Source: Verrucomicrobiota bacterium (GTDB lineage Bacteria > Verrucomicrobiota > Lentisphaeria > Oligosphaerales > Oligosphaeraceae). From it: 37,878 nt of DNA. Each line of letters opens with the position of its first letter. Position 1 is the first letter of the stretch. The position numbers were made by a program, and so were the translations under genes. Below are positions 1 through 8,239 of this stretch, piece after piece. The notes beneath the pieces are model-generated. The model was not told the DNA's origin and did not search any database. It was given only the letters and a program-made list of their open reading frames with translations. The DNA lies in contig JAGVUR010000055.1 in assembly GCA_019136135.1 (NCBI GenBank), positions 1-37,878 on the forward strand, written 5' to 3'.

Positions 1-1516
1 TTGTATTTTTTGCGACGGTCAAATCGGTTGCATCTTTGATGTTGAGCTTGAGTTCGAGCGAGGTAACATCTGTAAATTCGTTTGCGAGGGCAGTGTTGAT
101 GGTCGTCCATTCTAGGTCGAGGAGCGGCGAATCAGCGAAGAAGCTCAATCTGGCGATGTAGGTGAATAGCGGCGAACCCTCTTGATCGGCGTAGTTCCCT
201 TGGATTCTGATCGTTGCCTTTTGCGGTTCTGTCGATTCGACTCTGACTGATTCCGGCTTGAGGTTTTGTGTCGAGTGCAGCTTTCCTTGTTCGTCCTTTA
301 GGATTGCGATCAATTCGAGTGGCTGCTTGCCTTTTGCGGTCAAGGTTGCGAAGCTGAATGCATTTGTGTTGATGGCAGCATCAAGTTTCCCCGTGCTGAT
401 GTTGATGATGCCATTTTCTTGTTTGACGAGCAGGTTTGATTTTTGTGGTTGCGTGTTGTCCTCTCCGATTCTGATCGTTACGGTTCTGGTTTGGTTTGGC
501 TTGAAGTCGAAGGCCGCCTTGATGTTGGTCCACCTGATGCTTCCATCGTCCCAGCGGTTCATGATGTCGGTCTGGCTTTGGATTTGCGAGCCGGATTCGT
601 CGATCAGTTTGATTTGGGTTGTTGAGAAGAGTTGTGCTTTTGGCGTAGGGAATCCGAAGCTGACCGGTGCTTGTGTTCTTGGGATTCCTGCTTCTTCCCT
701 GAGCACGATGGGGATAGTTGTTGCTTGCGCTGATTTTTTGAGATTGTCATCAGGCATGAATTTAAGTATTGGCGTTGGTCTTCCATGCTTGAACGGTTCG
801 CCTTTTGGGATGACTTGGCTTGCTTTCAATCCTTTGTTTTCCAGTGGGAGCAGGGCGATTTTCTCATTGTAGAATCCGTAGTAGGAGAGCGGGATGAGGC
901 TGGCGGATCTATCCAACTTGAGCTTGGTAGTGTCAATGCCAGGCAGGATTGGGAGTTTTACTGAAATTTTATCCGAGGCTTGCGCGAGTATTTTGGTGTG
1001 ATTGGTCTTGTTTTCGGCGAGGAGCCGGCATTGGAAATTAAGCTGGTTGTCAAGGCACTTGAAGTTGGCGCTCAGTAGGATTGCGATGTTGTTTTGCTGG
1101 ACTGAGAGTGCGACTTTTGGGGGAGTGACTTTTCCGTCTACGTTGACCTCCCTGAGGTAGAGGTCCGATCCTGAGAAAACGAGCATGATATCGACTCCGG
1201 TGTGGTATTTGTCCTTTCTGCCCGTGTCCAAGTTGTCGTCGATGTCAAGGTAAATGATAAGGCTGCTTGTGTTGAAGTCGGGTTTTTGAGCGAATTCAAG
1301 ATTGAGCAGCAGTAGGTTTTGGTTCAGTGCCGTCGCCTTGAGCTTGGTGAATCTCGTTGTGAGTATGGGTTGTTCGGGTGGTGTGCATTCGAGGATGGTT
1401 TGCATCTTGTCTTTCAGGCTGGCTGGCAAACCCAGTTCCTCGAGAGCTGCCTTTTCAAGGGCTTGGGCGCAGAGGGCAATGGAAGTCAGGGAAATGGCAA
1501 GCAGGAGGTTTTTCAT
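1..1516 (-). CDS. Secreted exo-rhamnogalacturonan-lyase-like protein (PcRGLX/YetA type), C-terminus cut off by window edge
   Basis: The frame is open from ATG at 1516 (complement) to the left edge, giving about 505 codons with no stop. It begins with a signal peptide (MKNLLLAISLTSIALCAQA). Residues of about 50-200 form a beta-rich region with YLDIDDNLDTG. From about residue 240 comes a segment PRTQAPVSFGFPTPKAQL, then SQTDIMNRWDDGSIRW. A GfP...QI.L.D..G..i.sQ....RW.DGSirW pattern is typical of the N-terminal RIFT-barrel domain of PcRGLX/YetA-like proteins, which include PL26-type exo-rhamnogalacturonan lyases. Catalytic domains lie outside the window, so the lyase role is inferred. It is 38 bp downstream of the SGNH esterase on the same strand, so they are probably co-transcribed for pectin-type polymer breakdown. 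Confidence 0.7.
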   Translation of the reverse strand, partial: MKNLLLAISLTSIALCAQALEKAALEELGLPASLKDKMQTILECTPPEQPILTTRFTKLKATALNQNLLLLNLEFAQKPDFNTSSLIIYLDIDDNLDTGRKDKYHTGVDIMLVFSGSDLYLREVNVDGKVTPPKVALSVQQNNIAILLSANFKCLDNQLNFQCRLLAENKTNHTKILAQASDKISVKLPILPGIDTTKLKLDRSASLIPLSYYGFYNEKIALLPLENKGLKASQVIPKGEPFKHGRPTPILKFMPDDNLKKSAQATTIPIVLREEAGIPRTQAPVSFGFPTPKAQLFSTTQIKLIDESGSQIQSQTDIMNRWDDGSIRWTNIKAAFDFKPNQTRTVTIRIGEDNTQPQKSNLLVKQENGIINISTGKLDAAINTNAFSFATLTAKGKQPLELIAILKDEQGKLHSTQNLKPESVRVESTEPQKATIRIQGNYADQEGSPLFTYIARLSFFADSPLLDLEWTTINTALANEFTDVTSLELKLNIKDATDLTVAKNT

Positions 1517-1554
1517 GGTTGGATTCCTATGTGGGATTGGGGTGATGTTGTAAA

Positions 1555-2223
1555 CTACTTAAGGAGGCTGTTTGCCAGGTAGTCGGTCATTTTCTGTCTT
1601 GCTTGTTCGGTGAAATGGACGCCGTCCGACCAGAGGTTGTCCGGTCCCAATGCGGTGACGACGTCGAAGAATGGGATGACTGGTACGGCTTCCTGCTTGG
1701 AGATTTGGTTGGTTAGCTTGTTGATTTCCATGACCTTTTCGTTGTTTGCCTGGTTTGCGACGGGCGTGCTTTCCAGGACGATCAACTTGGCTTGTGGCTT
1801 CTTCGCCTTGATGAATTTGAGCGCTTGGGCGAAAGCGAATTTCCACTCGTCCCGATTGGTTCCGAGGGAGTGCAGCCCGTTGTTGAAGACGATGACCGAT
1901 GCGGGATTGGCGTCGAGGACCAGATCCAATTCCTTGAAGAACAGCTTGTCCGTGACGCACTTCGAGGTTGCCCAGAATGAAAAGGTGAATTTTTCGGCGA
2001 GTTTGTTTCTGAGCAATCCATGGTTTCCGTTGCAGATCGAGTCTCCGATGGTCAGGATTCTTGGCTTGGTGGTGTTGTTGCTGTCGAAACTATAGGCGAT
2101 TGACCATTCTGTGCTTTCCAATTTTCGAGTTGTGGTTTCCGGTTGGAATTGACGATACATTTCTTCGCTCCTTAATGACAATGACGTGACAACCAGGGCG
2201 GCAACCAAGAGCAGGGTTTTCAT
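1555..2223 (-). CDS. Secreted SGNH/GDSL-type hydrolase (probable carbohydrate esterase)
   Basis: The 222-residue protein starts at ATG 2223, which has GAGG at the right distance. A longer frame to 2319 exists but has no ribosome binding site. It has a short signal peptide (MKTLLLVAALVVTSLSL). SGNH blocks are visible: GDSI with the nucleophile Ser62, FNNGLHSLG near 113-121 for the oxyanion Asn, and SDGVHF with Asp200 and His203. The family hydrolyses acyl esters, often acetyl groups on polysaccharides, and this size fits a single-domain member. It precedes the rhamnogalacturonan-lyase-like gene by 38 bp, so deacetylation of the same polymer is a reasonable inference. The true substrate cannot be read from sequence. 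Confidence 0.82.
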   Translation of the reverse strand: MKTLLLVAALVVTSLSLRSEEMYRQFQPETTTRKLESTEWSIAYSFDSNNTTKPRILTIGDSICNGNHGLLRNKLAEKFTFSFWATSKCVTDKLFFKELDLVLDANPASVIVFNNGLHSLGTNRDEWKFAFAQALKFIKAKKPQAKLIVLESTPVANQANNEKVMEINKLTNQISKQEAVPVIPFFDVVTALGPDNLWSDGVHFTEQARQKMTDYLANSLLK

Positions 2224-2272
2224 TCGCATACCTCGAGAAATGGTTTGTACCTTGAACTCAAAACACCTAAAG

Positions 2273-2300
2273 ACTATATCCCGAAATCGAGATGAATCAA
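2273..2300 (-). promoter_or_regulatory. Probable sigma-70-like promoter for the SGNH hydrolase operon
   Basis: Read on the minus strand, TTGATT (2295-2300) and TATAGT (2273-2278) are 16 bp apart and lie about 50 bp upstream of ATG 2223. It is found by eye only. Confidence 0.5.
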
Positions 2301-2578
2301 GAGAGGAAAAGCAGCCCAAAACAACTTCTGAACTGTTGCTTAATTTTTTGAACGACTTCTAAAGCCTTATTTGCACTCGAAAAATTTCGCGGATTTAAGG
2401 GAAAATTCAACAAAGTAGGGTGCATTTTCATCCGAAGTCGTTTCAAAAATATTTGCCAAATCATGATGACAAGTCGGATTCCTTGTGCAAAATATATGCA
2501 TCGGCTTCTTTCGTTTGATTCTGTTTGAATGATTTTAGAAAACAGTTGTAAAAAACAAGTAAAAAGTCATTTTCAGGC

Positions 2579-2606
2579 TTGACAAGTTGTAGATTTATGT
2601 TATATT
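2579..2606 (+). promoter_or_regulatory. Strong sigma-70-like promoter for the small membrane protein and ptsN-like gene
   Basis: A perfect -35 TTGACA (2579-2584) and TATATT (2601-2606) are separated by 16 bp, 34 bp before ATG 2641. The surrounding 2320-2640 stretch is AT-rich and holds no gene. Confidence 0.65.
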
Positions 2607-2640
2607 TTTTTAAGTGTCTTAATCAAGAGGCAGCGAATAG

Positions 2641-3063
2641 ATGGAAAAACTACTTAGGCAGCAGTCATTTGTACTCAGCACAGCTTATTGTGCTCTTGCC
2701 TTGTTTTGCCTGATATTATTTCAGGCTTTACCCGAGCGTCCTGATTTTGCGTTGATTCCGGGTGATTCCTTTGAGTTTCAGCCATCTATTCAAGGTTCAT
2801 GGGAGGTTACTCAAGTATTGCCTCCTCCGTCTTCAAGTCATGGGGAGTTGCTGGAAGCACTCGATCGTTCGTATGCTTGCCGCGGTTCTGTGTCTCGTCA
2901 TGGTGGTGGTTTCAGTCGTCAGATATTGTCAGACTGTTTTATTGGTTTGCCCTCGAGTTTGCTCGGTGTATTTAGTTTCGGCCGCATCATTATTGTAGAG
3001 AGTCGCGGAGCTAATGCGCCATACAAGCGCCAGATTCCCTGTCGTGCCGGACCCCGTTGCTGA
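2641..3063 (+). CDS. Small membrane-anchored protein of unknown function
   Basis: This 140-residue frame lies just behind a good promoter, with GAGG 13 bp before its ATG. Residues of about 12-29 are strongly hydrophobic (STAYCALALFCLILFQAL), which suggests an N-terminal anchor or an uncleaved signal. The rest is a polar segment, possibly periplasmic, with no family that I recognise. It is followed by the PTS EIIA-like gene, whose preferred start is 81 bp after this stop, so the two probably share a transcript. Codon use looks coding, but homology is unsupported. It could be a lineage-specific partner of the EIIA protein. Confidence 0.5.
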   Translation: MEKLLRQQSFVLSTAYCALALFCLILFQALPERPDFALIPGDSFEFQPSIQGSWEVTQVLPPPSSSHGELLEALDRSYACRGSVSRHGGGFSRQILSDCFIGLPSSLLGVFSFGRIIIVESRGANAPYKRQIPCRAGPRC

Positions 3064-3144
3064 GTGACGGATTGTTCATTGCCTCATTTGAGTGTCAAGT
3101 GTTGTGCGCGTTCTGGTTTGTCAAGGAAAAAGGGAGTATTGTCT

Positions 3145-3672
3145 ATGTCTTGCATGTCCATGCCCATGGAGTCGTCACATGCGGTCATTGGCGGTCATGA
3201 GGGATCCCTTATTGATCGCATGTATGGTGTTAACGAGATCCGGCAGAATATCATACCCGCGGAAGTGGTTTTGCCCGAGTTGAATGCATCGACTTATTTC
3301 GACGCATTGGAGTTGATGGTTGCGAACATGGCCGATCACGGCTATGTGAGCTCACCGTCGTCTTGCCTGGATGATTTGCTGTCCAGGGAGAAGAAGATAA
3401 CGAGTTGCCACGACGATCGTTTTGCATTGCCCCACTGCAAGTCGTCTTCGTGCAAGCGCCTGATCACGTCAATAGCCCGTTGCTCTTTGGATGACGATTC
3501 GTCGAGAAAGCAGAAGTTGATTGTCTTGACGATATCTCCATTGACCGGGACTGGTCTGTACTTGCGCCACCTGTCTTCCCTCGCGACATTTTTGTTTCAG
3601 GAAGCCGACTTGGATTCCTTGCTTGATTTGGACGATGCCGATCAGCTTCGCGACGTCTTTTTGACGTGTTGA
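3145..3672 (+). CDS. PTS EIIA type-2 domain protein (PtsN-like)
   Basis: The 175-residue protein starts at ATG 3145, with GGGAG 8 bp upstream. A GTG at 3064 would add 27 residues that do not look conserved. From about residue 43 the pattern LNASTYFDALELMVANMADHG...LLSREKK...FALPHCK matches the PTS fructose/mannitol/nitrogen EIIA fold. His97 in ALPH corresponds to the phosphorylated histidine. RHLSSLATFLF...LRDVF near 141-172 is the usual C-terminal helix pattern. No sugar-specific IIB/IIC or EI/HPr gene is in view, so a regulatory PtsN-type role is more likely than transport. The protein is unusually rich in cysteine, including Cys98 directly after the active histidine. Confidence 0.72.
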   Translation: MSCMSMPMESSHAVIGGHEGSLIDRMYGVNEIRQNIIPAEVVLPELNASTYFDALELMVANMADHGYVSSPSSCLDDLLSREKKITSCHDDRFALPHCKSSSCKRLITSIARCSLDDDSSRKQKLIVLTISPLTGTGLYLRHLSSLATFLFQEADLDSLLDLDDADQLRDVFLTC

Positions 3673-3702
3673 GATCGAAGTCAACTCAAAAGCTAATTTG
3701 TA

Positions 3703-3748
3703 TTGCCGGTTTTGCGATATTAAGGTTTGCAGAGCCGGCTTTTTTTGC
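3703..3748 (+). terminator. Possible terminator after the ptsN-like gene
   Basis: GCCGGTT and AGCCGGC arms flank a loop of roughly 20 bases and are followed directly by a run of seven T. The loop is long, so the nearby 3781-3855 hairpin may be the main terminator. Confidence 0.4.
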
Positions 3749-3780
3749 CTACGAACTTACGTGGAGGACATCATCCTATA

Positions 3781-3855
3781 AACCTAAAAAAAGCAGTTGA
3801 CTCCATGGCGTCATGAAAACTATTGGCATCATGGAGTCAACTGCTTTTTTAGGTT
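3781..3855. terminator. Long bidirectional terminator hairpin between convergent genes
   Basis: The left arm 3781-3807 and right arm 3830-3855 are reverse complements of about 26 bp, differing by one A in the outer A-run. The loop is 22 bases. The outer ends supply A-runs or T-runs on both strands (CTAAAAAAAGCAG and CTGCTTTTTTAGG). It lies between the plus-strand ptsN-like stop (3672) and the minus-strand stop at 3867, so it can terminate from both sides. Confidence 0.8.
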
Positions 3856-3866
3856 GAAGAGTAGGA

Positions 3867-6047
3867 TTACCTTAGGAGCTGTTCAGGTTGTCCGAATCTG
3901 AAGGCGAAGATGTCTGCGTCCTTGAGTTCGAAGAGTAGCCTTATCGGTTTTCCTGCGAGTTCCGAGACTTCGACGTTGCTTTGCCAGGCAAGGATCAGGT
4001 CGATATCGTCTCCATACCTTGGGATTGAGTCCTTCAGTGTAAATCCAGGTATTGGCACTCCATTGGCGTCTTGAATTTCGCATTTGACGTGTCCCGCAAC
4101 GGAGGTTGAGGCATTTACGAGGAGCATTGTGCTTCCCCAGAATTGGTTTCCGAATGTGATGCCCTCACCACCGAGCCTGTTGGCGATTGTCATGTCGTTT
4201 GGCCCGGACATATCGAAGAAAGCGCCTTTGTCTGTTTGGGTGTTGATGACGGTTTTCAGTCCTTCCTTGCTGGCCCTTTCGATTTCTGCTTCCGACAACA
4301 ATCTGTCAATGACTGCGAAATCGATCACTTCGCCGAGGAAGGGTTCGTTGATTTGCGATGTTGGCGGGTAGTCTTCGCCGAATCTCGGCGCTCCGACCGG
4401 TAGGAGCAAGGGGCCTTTTCCGCGTTCGCCTGCTTGTGCGACCCGCTTCCCGTTGACGTACAAGGACAGGATGCCGTCGTCGTAGGTTCCTACAATGGCG
4501 ATCTTGGACAATGTCGTCTTTGCCCAATCAGGGAATTCTTCGCTTGCGATTCCGATTTCGACTCCATCGTACCACATTCTGAGAACCGGATCTTTCGAGG
4601 TTTGCCCGACGGTCATGTCCAGGATGAATTTCCGTTCGCCGGGCGTGTTTGGTCCACCTCCGTAGGATGAGAACAACCTCATCCTTGCGCTTCGTTGCAA
4701 GTGGTCGGCGGTGATGGCGAAGGTCACTGCCTTGCCCAGGGATTCCGTTCCGGGTACGACCACGGTGTATGGAGTCGTGACCTTGAGGCGTCGTGAACCG
4801 TCCGCTTGTTTGACGACTCCGACCTTCAGGACACCTTCCGGCGCTGGTTCAGGGCGTTCTGTTTTGGCGAAGGTGAAGGGTTTTGTGAGGATTGTGCCTC
4901 CGGTCGCGGGCGCTTTCACGCTGGCGAATCCATCAAGCCTGAACGTATGCCTGCGGAGTCGGTTTGGATGTTCCGTATAGTATGCTTCTGTTGTGTAGAT
5001 TGAGATTTCGGGTGGATTCCCTGGGATATCCGATTGTGTGATGACGCTTCCGCAGGCAGCCATATTGTTTCTGTTGATCCACCTGTCGTGCTGCAGTCCT
5101 GGCCTGATGATGGCTTCAGCGAAGCGCGAGAAAACCTTTCCGTCCCTGGATGTCATGAAGAGGCAATCTGACAATCCAGGGAGTCCGCCTCCACCAGAAT
5201 GATCGTATTCCGTGGTTCGGTTTGGCACGAACCTCTTTGGGAATCCGATAAAGATATCGGGTTTTCTGACGTACGGGTGTATGCCGTTGGTGTAGAGATG
5301 CTCCAAGGGGGTATCGGCGCCATATTCAAGTTCGACGGGATCGGTCCATTCCAGGAAATCCTTTGAGACGCTCCATTGGATGGCACGGACACCTTTGCTG
5401 AACAATCTGGAGTACGAGAAGTACTGTTTTCTAGTGACATCGTAGAACGCCAGGTTTTGCGAGTCGAAGGCGCCTTTGGTTATGACGGGTTCGTCCTTGA
5501 TTTTCCGCCAGTGTTTGCCGTCTTCGGAAGCGAAAGCGTAGAGCGGTCCTCCTCCAAGCGCCTTGAATTTCTCTTCTGGCTTGCAGTCGGGGTTGGTGTC
5601 GAGGAAAGGTGCGAAATTATGCGCCGCGCCATCCCCCATCCAGATGATATTGTTGTCTCTCGAGCCTTGGAATTCGAAGATTCCCAGGTTGGGCCTTGTC
5701 CAGTTGATGCCGTCCTTTGATTCGGCGTAGCAATAGACTTCCGCATGCTTTCCGCCTTTCCAGCCGGGGAGTTCCCATGCAGAACCCCGGTAGTACATCC
5801 TGTACAGGTCCCCATCCTGGATGACTGTGTGGTAGCAACAGACGTTCCCCTCCCAAGGACGATCGTAAGTCATCGAAACTTCACGCAAGACGGGCTGCTG
5901 CAAGGTCAGGCGCGCACCGCCACCCAAGGATTCGATTGGGCCAAGATCCCAAAAGACCTCGCGATTGTGCCCTAAGTCAACAATCTCGCCAGAAACAGGA
6001 AGACACGACAACAATACAGTGCAAAGCATGGATAGTCTCCTTCTCAT
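3867..6047 (-). CDS. Secreted glycosidase-like beta-propeller protein with C-terminal LamG domain
   Basis: The 726-residue protein has a signal peptide (MRRRLSMLCTVLLSCLPVSG). ATG 6047 gives the better charged N-region, but ATG 6029 has the better spaced AAGGAG, so either may be the start. Residues of about 25-400 carry repeated blade motifs (QDGDLYRMYYRG, YAESKDGINWTRP, YAFASEDGKHWRKI) typical of five-bladed GH32/GH43/DUF1861-like propellers common in PVC bacteria. Residues of about 430-610 look like a concanavalin/LamG fold (VTFAITADHLQ, LSLYVNGKRVAQ, PFLGEVIDFAVIDRLLS). The tail is beta-rich. It probably binds or cleaves extracellular glycans. Catalytic residues could not be assigned, so a pure binding role is possible. 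Confidence 0.65.
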   Translation of the reverse strand: MRRRLSMLCTVLLSCLPVSGEIVDLGHNREVFWDLGPIESLGGGARLTLQQPVLREVSMTYDRPWEGNVCCYHTVIQDGDLYRMYYRGSAWELPGWKGGKHAEVYCYAESKDGINWTRPNLGIFEFQGSRDNNIIWMGDGAAHNFAPFLDTNPDCKPEEKFKALGGGPLYAFASEDGKHWRKIKDEPVITKGAFDSQNLAFYDVTRKQYFSYSRLFSKGVRAIQWSVSKDFLEWTDPVELEYGADTPLEHLYTNGIHPYVRKPDIFIGFPKRFVPNRTTEYDHSGGGGLPGLSDCLFMTSRDGKVFSRFAEAIIRPGLQHDRWINRNNMAACGSVITQSDIPGNPPEISIYTTEAYYTEHPNRLRRHTFRLDGFASVKAPATGGTILTKPFTFAKTERPEPAPEGVLKVGVVKQADGSRRLKVTTPYTVVVPGTESLGKAVTFAITADHLQRSARMRLFSSYGGGPNTPGERKFILDMTVGQTSKDPVLRMWYDGVEIGIASEEFPDWAKTTLSKIAIVGTYDDGILSLYVNGKRVAQAGERGKGPLLLPVGAPRFGEDYPPTSQINEPFLGEVIDFAVIDRLLSEAEIERASKEGLKTVINTQTDKGAFFDMSGPNDMTIANRLGGEGITFGNQFWGSTMLLVNASTSVAGHVKCEIQDANGVPIPGFTLKDSIPRYGDDIDLILAWQSNVEVSELAGKPIRLLFELKDADIFAFRFGQPEQLLR

Positions 6048-6156
6048 AGGTGGTCACCAGGTTGGTTGAGTTCAAGTTTCCTAAAGGCGTATCCGCATAA
6101 AACAAGCTTGGTTGTTGAACATGACAATGACACTATAATTGACGGGGTGGTAGCTG

Positions 6157-7161
6157 TTATGCGACCACTTGTTGGGAGAGGCAGTGCAGGGCACCGCCTT
6201 CGAGCACGATGTTGTAGCAGTCGATCGGGATCGCTTGACGCGTTGGGAAGGCTTGTGCGATGATGTCGAGCGCCAGTTTGTCTGTTTCGTCTTGACGATA
6301 GGTAGGCACGAGTATGGCGTCGTTAATAATCAGGAAATTGGCGTATGAGGCTGGTAGGGTATCGACTCTCCAGCCAGGTGTCTCGATGGCTTTTGGGCAG
6401 GGGAGCTTTACGACTTCGAGCCTGGAGCCGTCCAGGAGCCTCATTGCCTTGAGGTCGTTGAGGTTTTTGACGAGCGTTGGGTTGTGCTTGTCGTAGATTG
6501 CAAGGACTGTATTTTTGCTTGCGAATCGCGCGAGGGTATCGATGTGTCCGTCGGTGTCATCGGTTTCCATTCCTTGATCGAGCCAAAGGATTTGTTGGAC
6601 TCCGAGGGAGTTCATGAGGATGTTTTCGATGTCTTTTTGTGATTTTTTCGGGTTTCGGTTTGGGTTGAGCAGGACTGATTTTGTTGTGAGCAGCGTGCCT
6701 TCTCCGTTTGTTTCGAGTGCTCCGCCTTCACAGACAAGGTCGACGTCTCGGCGTGGCAGGTTGAGTTCCTTGGCGTAGATGGTCGGGACTTCATCGTCCA
6801 GGTCCCAGGGCGGGTATTTACCACCCCAGGCATTGTACTTGAAGTTGACGATTAGTCGCTTGTCATCGTGCTTGATGGTGATCGGTCCGTGGTCTCTGCA
6901 CCATGCGTCATTTGTCGGGATGTTTTTGATCACGACATTACTTTCGATTGCTCCTGCGTCGTTGAGCAGTTCCATCCAATGTTCCTGCTGTTGAGTGACG
7001 CAATTGATCCAGACCGGTTGGAATTTCGAGATTTCCGCAGCGAACGTCGCATAATCCCGTTCCATTTCCTGTCTGTTTTGGATCCATGTATCTTGGTTCA
7101 GCGGAGCCGAAAGGATCACGGCCTGCTGCGGTTCCCATTCTGCTTTCATTGCGTAGGTCAT
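6157..7161 (-). CDS. aguA: Agmatine deiminase
   Basis: The enzyme converts agmatine to N-carbamoylputrescine plus ammonia. The 334-residue protein starts at ATG 7161, one base after the stop of the amidase gene, so the two are coupled. A longer frame to 7254 runs inside the amidase gene. Guanidino-modifying (PAD-type) motifs are all present: NDAWCRDHGP (84-93), CEGGALE (144-150), TDGHID (203-208, with His207) and GGALHCLSQ (322-330, with the catalytic Cys327). Length is slightly below the usual 340-370. The next enzyme of the pathway lies directly upstream and a polyamine importer lies divergently, which fixes the role. No arginine decarboxylase is in the window, so agmatine may come from outside. 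Confidence 0.93.
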   Translation of the reverse strand: MTYAMKAEWEPQQAVILSAPLNQDTWIQNRQEMERDYATFAAEISKFQPVWINCVTQQQEHWMELLNDAGAIESNVVIKNIPTNDAWCRDHGPITIKHDDKRLIVNFKYNAWGGKYPPWDLDDEVPTIYAKELNLPRRDVDLVCEGGALETNGEGTLLTTKSVLLNPNRNPKKSQKDIENILMNSLGVQQILWLDQGMETDDTDGHIDTLARFASKNTVLAIYDKHNPTLVKNLNDLKAMRLLDGSRLEVVKLPCPKAIETPGWRVDTLPASYANFLIINDAILVPTYRQDETDKLALDIIAQAFPTRQAIPIDCYNIVLEGGALHCLSQQVVA

Positions 7162-7162
7162 G

Positions 7163-8020
7163 TCAGTCGTCAAACCGTTTTGCGATGTTGGAGTATGCGT
7201 CAATTCTCCTGTCCCTGAAGAAGGGCCACATTCGCCGATGGTTCTCGATTTCATCCAGGTCGCAGTTTGCGAGGACGATCTCCTGGTCGCTTGTGGAACC
7301 GGTGGCGATCAAGTTTCCATAGTAGTCGGCGACGAATGAGGATCCCCAGAAGGTCGTTTCGTCTTCACGTCCGATTCTGTTGACCGCAGCATAGAAGCAT
7401 CCGTTTGCGACTGCGTGTCCCTTTTGGACATTGATCCATGCGTCCCGTTGGAGGTTTGTGAGTTCCTGTGGTTCAGAGTCGATGCCGCCGATGGCGGTCG
7501 GGCAAAAGATGATTTGTGCGCCTTTGAGCGCCGTGAGCCTTGCCGCTTCCGGGTACCATTGGTCCCAGCAGATGATGACGCCGATCCTGCCGAAGGCGGT
7601 GTCGCAGGCCTGGAAGCCCAAGTCGCCAGGGGTGAAGTAGAATTTTTCCTCGAAGCCCGGATCCTGTGGGATATGCATTTTCCGGTAGGTGAGGGCGATG
7701 CTTCCGTCGGCGTCGATGACCACGGCGGTATTGTGGTAGAGTCCTGCCGTTCTTCGTTCGAAGAGAGAAAGTATGAGAACGACGCCGAGTTCCTTTGCCA
7801 GTGCCGAGAAACGGTCTGTGACTGGTCCCGGGATTGGGATTGCCAGGTCGAACAGTTCGGGTTCCTGGATTTTGCAGAAATATTCCGTGAGGAACAATTC
7901 TTGCGTGCAGATGATTTCTGCGCCTTTGCCGGCGGCTTCACGTATCATCTTTTCCGTGTTTGCTATCGCTTTGGAACTATCCGCGAATCCGCGGCTTTGC
8001 AACAATCCAATTCGTGGCAT
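7163..8020 (-). CDS. aguB: N-carbamoylputrescine amidase
   Basis: This nitrilase-superfamily amidase converts N-carbamoylputrescine to putrescine, CO2 and ammonia. The 285-residue protein starts at ATG 8020 behind AAGGAG with 8-bp spacing. The catalytic triad is visible: Glu41 (CTQELF), Lys114 (YRKMHIP) and Cys151 (IICWDQWYPE). The HIPQDPGFEEKFYFTPGD segment is characteristic of AguB rather than of beta-ureidopropionase or generic nitrilases. It is the first gene of an aguB-aguA operon with its own promoter, divergent from potABCD. Confidence 0.93.
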   Translation of the reverse strand: MPRIGLLQSRGFADSSKAIANTEKMIREAAGKGAEIICTQELFLTEYFCKIQEPELFDLAIPIPGPVTDRFSALAKELGVVLILSLFERRTAGLYHNTAVVIDADGSIALTYRKMHIPQDPGFEEKFYFTPGDLGFQACDTAFGRIGVIICWDQWYPEAARLTALKGAQIIFCPTAIGGIDSEPQELTNLQRDAWINVQKGHAVANGCFYAAVNRIGREDETTFWGSSFVADYYGNLIATGSTSDQEIVLANCDLDEIENHRRMWPFFRDRRIDAYSNIAKRFDD

Positions 8021-8055
8021 TTTGTCACTCCTTATGTTTTTGTGGTGAAATCATC

Positions 8056-8085
8056 TTAATATTTGCCCTTGGGACATAATGTCAA
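8056..8085 (-). promoter_or_regulatory. Promoter for aguB-aguA
   Basis: On the minus strand, a perfect TTGACA (8080-8085) and TATTAA (8056-8061) are 18 bp apart, 36 bp upstream of the aguB start. Confidence 0.55.
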
Positions 8086-8149
8086 GCAAACTTGCCTTGA
8101 CGATGTCCGTGAAATCCTTGAAAAACTTAGCCTGTATAGGTTCCTGAAA

Positions 8150-8178
8150 TTGACTTTGTTGCGCACAGTCATTATATT
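8150..8178 (+). promoter_or_regulatory. Promoter for potABCD
   Basis: TTGACT (8150-8155) and TATATT (8173-8178) are 17 bp apart, about 60 bp before the potA start. Together with the aguB promoter they form a divergent polyamine control region in which a shared regulator could act. Confidence 0.65.
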
Positions 8179-8239
8179 ATTTTTTTCCCAATTTTCATTA
8201 ACAATTAGGAATACTACAACGGGGAGTGCATGCGTTACG

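Noticed and set aside
258..872. Plus-strand frame opposite the first gene
   Set aside because: It is a shadow of the minus-strand secreted protein, which has a signal peptide and domain match.
8063..8239. Upstream extension of potA
   Set aside because: It overlaps the promoter and does not look like an ABC ATPase; the protein proper starts MGEFLRFENI at 8240.
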